Assembly (NCBI GenBank): GCA_937894585.1
Contig: CALBGO010000086.1
Coordinates: forward strand, 1 to 37,801
Direction: 5' to 3'
DNA length: 37,801 nt
Source of the DNA: an uncultured Eubacterium sp.
GTDB lineage: Bacteria > Bacillota > Clostridia > Peptostreptococcales > Anaerovoracaceae
Shown: piece after piece, positions 34,139-37,801 of the stretch
How positions within the stretch are numbered: position 1 is the first letter of the stretch
How the letters are laid out: the number at the start of each line of letters is the position of its first letter
Made by a program: the position numbers and the translations under genes
The notes under the pieces: model-generated
Databases searched by the model: none
What the model was told of the DNA's origin: nothing
Seen by the model: only the letters and a program-made list of their open reading frames with translations

Positions 34139-35089
34139 ATGGAGCGGATTTGTAAAACGACGGATATTGATGCATTACCGGGTGAACGCTGGTTTGCGAA
34201 AGAAAATTCAATTATTGATGACATGCAGAGCCTTTGGGGTGACTGGGGTGTGTGTTCAGAAGTGGATACATTAAAATCTGTGTTGATGAGACGGCCGGGT
34301 GCGGAAATTGATCATTTTGATTGGAAAGCCGCACGATTTAAAGAAGCAATTGATCCGGAACGATTTCGCAGTCAGCACGACCGATTGGTAGAAATTTACA
34401 GGCAGCATGGAGTGCAGGTGCATTATATTGAAGAGCAGCGTGAAGATCGACCAAATGCACTTTTTTGCAGGGATCTTGTCTTAATGACACCGGAAGGCGC
34501 AATTGTAACCAGACCTGCTATGGAGGCGAGAAGAGGAGAGGAGCGTTATGCCGCAAAGAAATTGGCGGATTTAGGTGTTCCGATTATTCGAACGATATGT
34601 GGGAGTGCAACTTTTGAGGGAGCGATGGGCCTTTGGATTGACAGGAAAACTATCGTGCTGGCTTCAGGAGTTAGAACAAATCGAGAAGGTTATGAGATGG
34701 TTGAAGCTGAATTAAAAAGAATGGGTGTTACAGAGATTTTACATATGCAGATTCCGTATGGACATGCGCATATTGATGGTCTTCTTAATATGGCATCTCA
34801 TGATGTTGCAGTGATTCATGCATCTCAAGTTCCTTATGATGTATGTGATGCCTTGAAGAAGAAAGGAATCAAACTTCTTGAATGCCCATCAAGAATAGAA
34901 GCAAAAGAAAGTTTTGCCATTAATTTCGTGGCAATAGAGCCGGGCAAAATTGTTATGCCTGCAGGTAATCCAAGAACTCAGGCGCTTCTTGAAAAGAATG
35001 GAATAGAAGTAATACCTGTAGAATTTGATGAAATTATGAAAGGCTATGGTGCAATACATTGTTGCACAGCATTTTTGAAGAGAGGATAA
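34139..35089 (+). CDS. Amidinotransferase/arginine deiminase-fold enzyme, copy 2
   Basis: A 316-residue paralogue of the gene at 31532, sharing IDA(I/L)PGERWF, WGDWGVCSEV, RR-GEERY and the same catalytic set: E160 (TFEGAM), H211 (HIDG) and C308 (AIHC). Differences cluster around the pocket (GHAHIDGLLNMASHD versus SNIHIDGLMNPISEE), so substrate preference may differ. AGGAGG is four bases before ATG 34139. It is followed after four bases by its own amidohydrolase partner, so the pair was duplicated or recruited as a unit. Confidence 0.85.
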   Translation: MERICKTTDIDALPGERWFAKENSIIDDMQSLWGDWGVCSEVDTLKSVLMRRPGAEIDHFDWKAARFKEAIDPERFRSQHDRLVEIYRQHGVQVHYIEEQREDRPNALFCRDLVLMTPEGAIVTRPAMEARRGEERYAAKKLADLGVPIIRTICGSATFEGAMGLWIDRKTIVLASGVRTNREGYEMVEAELKRMGVTEILHMQIPYGHAHIDGLLNMASHDVAVIHASQVPYDVCDALKKKGIKLLECPSRIEAKESFAINFVAIEPGKIVMPAGNPRTQALLEKNGIEVIPVEFDEIMKGYGAIHCCTAFLKRG

Positions 35090-35093
35090 ATTC

Positions 35094-36716
35094 ATGAAAA
35101 AAGCTTTTATAAATGGAAGGATTAGAACGATTGATCCAAAGAACAGCCTTTTTGAAGCAATGCTCTGTGAAGACGGAAAGATTATTGCCCTTGGAAGTTG
35201 TGAAGAGATTCGTGCAATGTCAGAAGGTGTAGAAATCATAGACCTTGATGGACGAGATGTATTGCCGGGATTTATAGATGCGCATATACATCTTTTGGAT
35301 CATGCAATTTTTGAAAAAAAGACTGCATCTCTGACCGGCGTAAAAAGTGCCGAAGAATTAGTATCTGTTACCAGGAAATATATTGAAGAAAATGAAATTC
35401 CTGAGGGGGAATGGGTTACTGGTTTTGGTTGGGATCAGGAATTGTTTCCGGGCGGAGAATTTCCGACAGTAAAAGATTTGGATAAGATTTCAGATAAACA
35501 CCCTATCATGTTAAACAGAAGATGTGGAACTATATGCGCAGCTAACTCAAAGGCTATGGAAATTGCAGGAATCGATCAAGACACAAAAGATCCACAGGGT
35601 GGAGAACTTGTTCGTTTTGAAGATGGTACGCCGACGGGTGTAATGTTAGAAAGCGCAATGAGTTTGATTGGAGATTGTGTTCCGAAAATTTCAGACAAAA
35701 AACAGATTAAAGAATTGCTTGAGTTTTCTTTTGACGAAATGCTGAAAAATGGTATTACTCTTTGTCATACCGAGGATTTTTATTCTGTAGGTGATAAGAG
35801 AGCTTTGTGGGAAGCTTATTTGGAACTTTATGCAGAAGGAAAAATGCCTATAGACTTAGTTCTTCAGTTAAGAATTCATCGGCCGGATCAACTGCAGGAA
35901 TTTTTTGATTTTGGTTTTCGTTCATGGCAAAGGTTTGGCAATATTAAAATAGGACCAATTAAATTTTTGGGTGATGGCTCGCTCGGCGCTTGGTCCGCAG
36001 GCTTAAATGAACCTTACAGTGACAAAACAGATACTTGTGGTTGTTTATATTGGAATAAAGAAGAACTCTGTGCAATTGCAAAAGAGATCGTAGATCATGA
36101 TTTTGATTTAACAATCCATGCAATTGGCGATGCTGCGGTAGAAATGTTTTTAGACGGCTGTATTTCCGTAAAAGATGAAATTAAAGCGAAAGAGCTTCGG
36201 CCTTCTGTAATTCATAGTCAAATAATGAATGAAAGAATTTTTGATAAATACAAAACGGTAGATGCAATTGGACTGGTACAGCCGATGTATATTCATTCGG
36301 ACTGGAGTATCGCAGATGCAAGAGTAGGCGAACGCATGAAAACCAGTTATTGTTTCGGGTCTATGTTGAAGAATGGCATTCGACTTGCCGCCGGTTCAGA
36401 CCTGCCAATTGAATCTGCAAATCCTTTAGAAGGAATACAGGTAAATATTACGAGAAAGGATTTATCGGGCTGTCCAAAGGAGGGCTGGTATCCTGACGAA
36501 AAACTGTCTCGTTTAGAGGCCGTAAAACTGCATACCATTTATGGCGCTTATGTTTCAAAAGATGAAGACTCAATCGGATCTTTGGAGGTTGGTAAGCGTG
36601 CTAATTTTGTAGTTTTAAACGGCGATGTATTTGCGGAAGATGAGAATAAGGTTAAAGATATCAAGGTTATGCAGACTTATATTGATGGTGAGTGTAAGTA
36701 CAGCGAATGGAAATAA
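35094..36716 (+). CDS. YtcJ-like metal-dependent amidohydrolase, copy 2
   Basis: A 540-residue amidohydrolase-3 member. It has metal ligands H64-I-H66 in GFIDAHIHLLDH, later LTIHAIGDAA and VIHSQI histidines, and the aspartate in GSDLPIES. It keeps the layout of copy 1 but is clearly diverged (for example FGWDQELFPGGEFP versus YNWNDNHWESKRLP). It is cotranscribed with guanidino enzyme copy 2 and followed by the NodB-fold gene 11 bases downstream. Confidence 0.85.
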   Translation: MKKAFINGRIRTIDPKNSLFEAMLCEDGKIIALGSCEEIRAMSEGVEIIDLDGRDVLPGFIDAHIHLLDHAIFEKKTASLTGVKSAEELVSVTRKYIEENEIPEGEWVTGFGWDQELFPGGEFPTVKDLDKISDKHPIMLNRRCGTICAANSKAMEIAGIDQDTKDPQGGELVRFEDGTPTGVMLESAMSLIGDCVPKISDKKQIKELLEFSFDEMLKNGITLCHTEDFYSVGDKRALWEAYLELYAEGKMPIDLVLQLRIHRPDQLQEFFDFGFRSWQRFGNIKIGPIKFLGDGSLGAWSAGLNEPYSDKTDTCGCLYWNKEELCAIAKEIVDHDFDLTIHAIGDAAVEMFLDGCISVKDEIKAKELRPSVIHSQIMNERIFDKYKTVDAIGLVQPMYIHSDWSIADARVGERMKTSYCFGSMLKNGIRLAAGSDLPIESANPLEGIQVNITRKDLSGCPKEGWYPDEKLSRLEAVKLHTIYGAYVSKDEDSIGSLEVGKRANFVVLNGDVFAEDENKVKDIKVMQTYIDGECKYSEWK

Positions 36717-36727
36717 AGGAGGAAGTT

Positions 36728-37546
36728 ATGAGAAAAAACTGGCCGGAAGGAATTAAAATGGGAGTGGCATTGACTTTTGATTTAGATGCAGAAACATTTT
36801 GGTTTTCGAGAACTATGGATAGTTTAAATAATCCAAATTTAATGGCAGAGGGCGCATATGGACCTAATGTAGGGGTTCCAAGAATTTTAGATATGTTAGA
36901 CAGGCAGCAGTTAAAGGCGACTTTCTTTATTCCGGGTTGGGTTATTGAACACCATACCGAAATTTGCAGAGAAATTGTAAGACGCGGTCATGAGATAGGT
37001 TATCATGGATATTTGCATGAAACTACATATTTTCCTGAACAGGATAAAGAGTTGGTAGCGAAATCCAAGAAGATAATGAAAGAATTGCTTGGCGTAGAAC
37101 CGCTTGGATACAGAGCGCCGGAAGCTATTTTAACAGATGAAACAATTCAAAATGTGATTGCCGGAGGATTTGAGTATTCTTCAAATACAATGGCATGTGA
37201 TTGGCCGTATTATCATGAAGGTAAAGACGGAAAGAAGTTGATAGAACTTCCTTTCTCATGGCTTTATGATGATACTTCGCACTTTTTCTTTACTTTACAG
37301 CAGCCGGAACGGAGAAGAATCTGTTCTCCGGGATATGTAAAAGATATTTGGCAGAGTGAGTTTGACGGTTTATACGAAGAAAATGGATTGATGACATTGG
37401 TACTGCATCCGCAGTGCATTGGGAGGATCAGCAGGGTCAATATGTTGGAAGAACTGATTTGTTATATGAAAACAAAACCGGGGGTAGCAATCGGGCCTGC
37501 ATTGGAAATTAGTCGTTTGGCAAGAGAAGGACTTGATGAAAAGTAG
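36728..37546 (+). CDS. NodB/PuuE-fold hydrolase (polysaccharide deacetylase family)
   Basis: A 272-residue cytosolic-looking protein (no signal peptide) with the NodB barrel motifs: TFDLDAETFW near the start, GHEIGYHGYLHE (HxxxH metal motif), YRAPEA and a late LHPQCIG. The early WFSR and the GYHGYLHE style resemble the PuuE/HpPgdA group, whose PuuE member is an allantoinase opening a cyclic ureide, rather than peptidoglycan deacetylases. GGAGG precedes ATG 36728; an earlier ATG at 36707 lies inside the previous gene. Its place after ureide-type hydrolases suggests C-N bond cleavage on the same compounds, by inference. Confidence 0.8.
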   Translation: MRKNWPEGIKMGVALTFDLDAETFWFSRTMDSLNNPNLMAEGAYGPNVGVPRILDMLDRQQLKATFFIPGWVIEHHTEICREIVRRGHEIGYHGYLHETTYFPEQDKELVAKSKKIMKELLGVEPLGYRAPEAILTDETIQNVIAGGFEYSSNTMACDWPYYHEGKDGKKLIELPFSWLYDDTSHFFFTLQQPERRRICSPGYVKDIWQSEFDGLYEENGLMTLVLHPQCIGRISRVNMLEELICYMKTKPGVAIGPALEISRLAREGLDEK

Positions 37547-37594
37547 GAATCAGGATACTAATAATCTATAAGTGTAATAGCGCTTACAAAAGAA

Positions 37595-37642
37595 GGGGCT
37601 GTCGCATTAACGAATAAAAAGCGTTAGTGCGGCGCCCTTTTT
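37595..37642 (+). terminator. Intrinsic terminator of the guanidino-enzyme operon
   Basis: CATTAACG (37605-37612) pairs with CGTTAGTG (37622-37629, one G-U pair). Outer GGGC/GCCC arms extend it imperfectly, and T5 follows (37638-37642). It is the landing site of the group IIC intron four bases further. Confidence 0.8.
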
Positions 37643-37645
37643 ATG

Positions 37646-37801
37646 GTGTGCTCGGCGAGCGCACATTCTAATGGGTGAAAGTCCCGAATCCGCCAGGTAG
37701 TGGGAAGGATATAGCCGAAGACAAGGGTGTCTATCGCGAGGTAGAATGTAAGTGCCTAATCAGAGGGTGGATTGTGATTTGACCTTGAAGCCGTCATAAT
37801 T
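37646..37801 (+). mobile_element. Group IIC intron, 5' end (domain I), cut by the window edge
   Basis: The element starts GTGTG, as group II introns do, then forms the hairpin GTGTGCTC-GGC-GAGCGCAC. It continues with GGGTGAAAGTCCCGAA, a TAGCC stretch and AAGGGTGTCTATCGCGAGG. These follow the domain I order of the well-known Oceanobacillus iheyensis IIC intron. Insertion directly after a terminator is the rule for class C introns. The reverse transcriptase gene and domains V-VI would lie beyond the window. Confidence 0.85.

Noticed and set aside
1..37801. CRISPR array, prophage or toxin-antitoxin pair
   Set aside because: No regularly spaced repeats, phage genes or small toxin-like pairs were seen.

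Overview
The window looks like a chromosomal segment of an anaerobic, amino-acid-fermenting, low-to-mid GC Clostridia (Bacillota). The reasons are strong AGGAGG ribosome binding sites, compact operons, a selenium-dependent glycine-type (Stickland) reductase, ferredoxin-linked 2-oxoacid oxidation and sigma-54 activators of the kind found in amino acid fermenters. The species cannot be named from this sequence alone.

Layout. (1) 0.3-3.8 kb: a P-loop ATPase followed by a four-gene 2-oxoacid:ferredoxin oxidoreductase operon (delta, alpha, beta, gamma). (2) 3.8-6.3 kb: a one-chain Fe-S L-serine dehydratase-like enzyme, divergent from an Asp/Glu/hydantoin racemase-superfamily gene, with a strong dyad operator between them. 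(3) 6.3-26.7 kb: a selenium and glycine-reductase island. It holds selD (a selenoprotein, in-frame UGA), grdX, a sigma-54 activator, grdE, grdB (in-frame UGA), tRNA-Sec (selC), selA, selB, a LysR regulator, an NhaC-type antiporter, alanine dehydrogenase, a second sigma-54 activator, a frameshifted EamA transporter, grdA (in-frame UGA), trxB, trxA, grdC and grdD. (4) 26.7-37.6 kb: an APC amino acid permease, two tandem sigma-54 activators, then two successive pairs of guanidino-modifying (amidinotransferase/deiminase-fold) enzyme plus YtcJ-like amidohydrolase, ending in a NodB/PuuE-fold hydrolase. The window closes inside the 5' end of a group IIC intron placed just after a terminator.

How the parts work together. 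The oxidative side is alanine dehydrogenase, the serine dehydratase-like enzyme and the 2-oxoacid oxidoreductase. It yields reduced carriers, which NADPH-thioredoxin reductase and thioredoxin pass to the reductase proteins A, B and C to make acetyl phosphate. All genes for making and inserting selenocysteine lie beside the three selenoproteins that need them. Five good sigma-54 (-24/-12) promoters precede grdEB, the antiporter-ald pair, grdA-trxBA-grdCD, the permease and the guanidino cluster. Four sigma-54 activators are interspersed, so most catabolic transcription here appears to be activator-dependent.

Most notable for follow-up: the duplicated guanidino/ureide-type catabolic cluster with its own activators; an 11-G tract filling the -35/-10 spacer in front of those activators (possible phase variation); a repeated palindromic site upstream of the grd sigma-54 promoters; and a 5' remnant of the same intron type after the grdD terminator.
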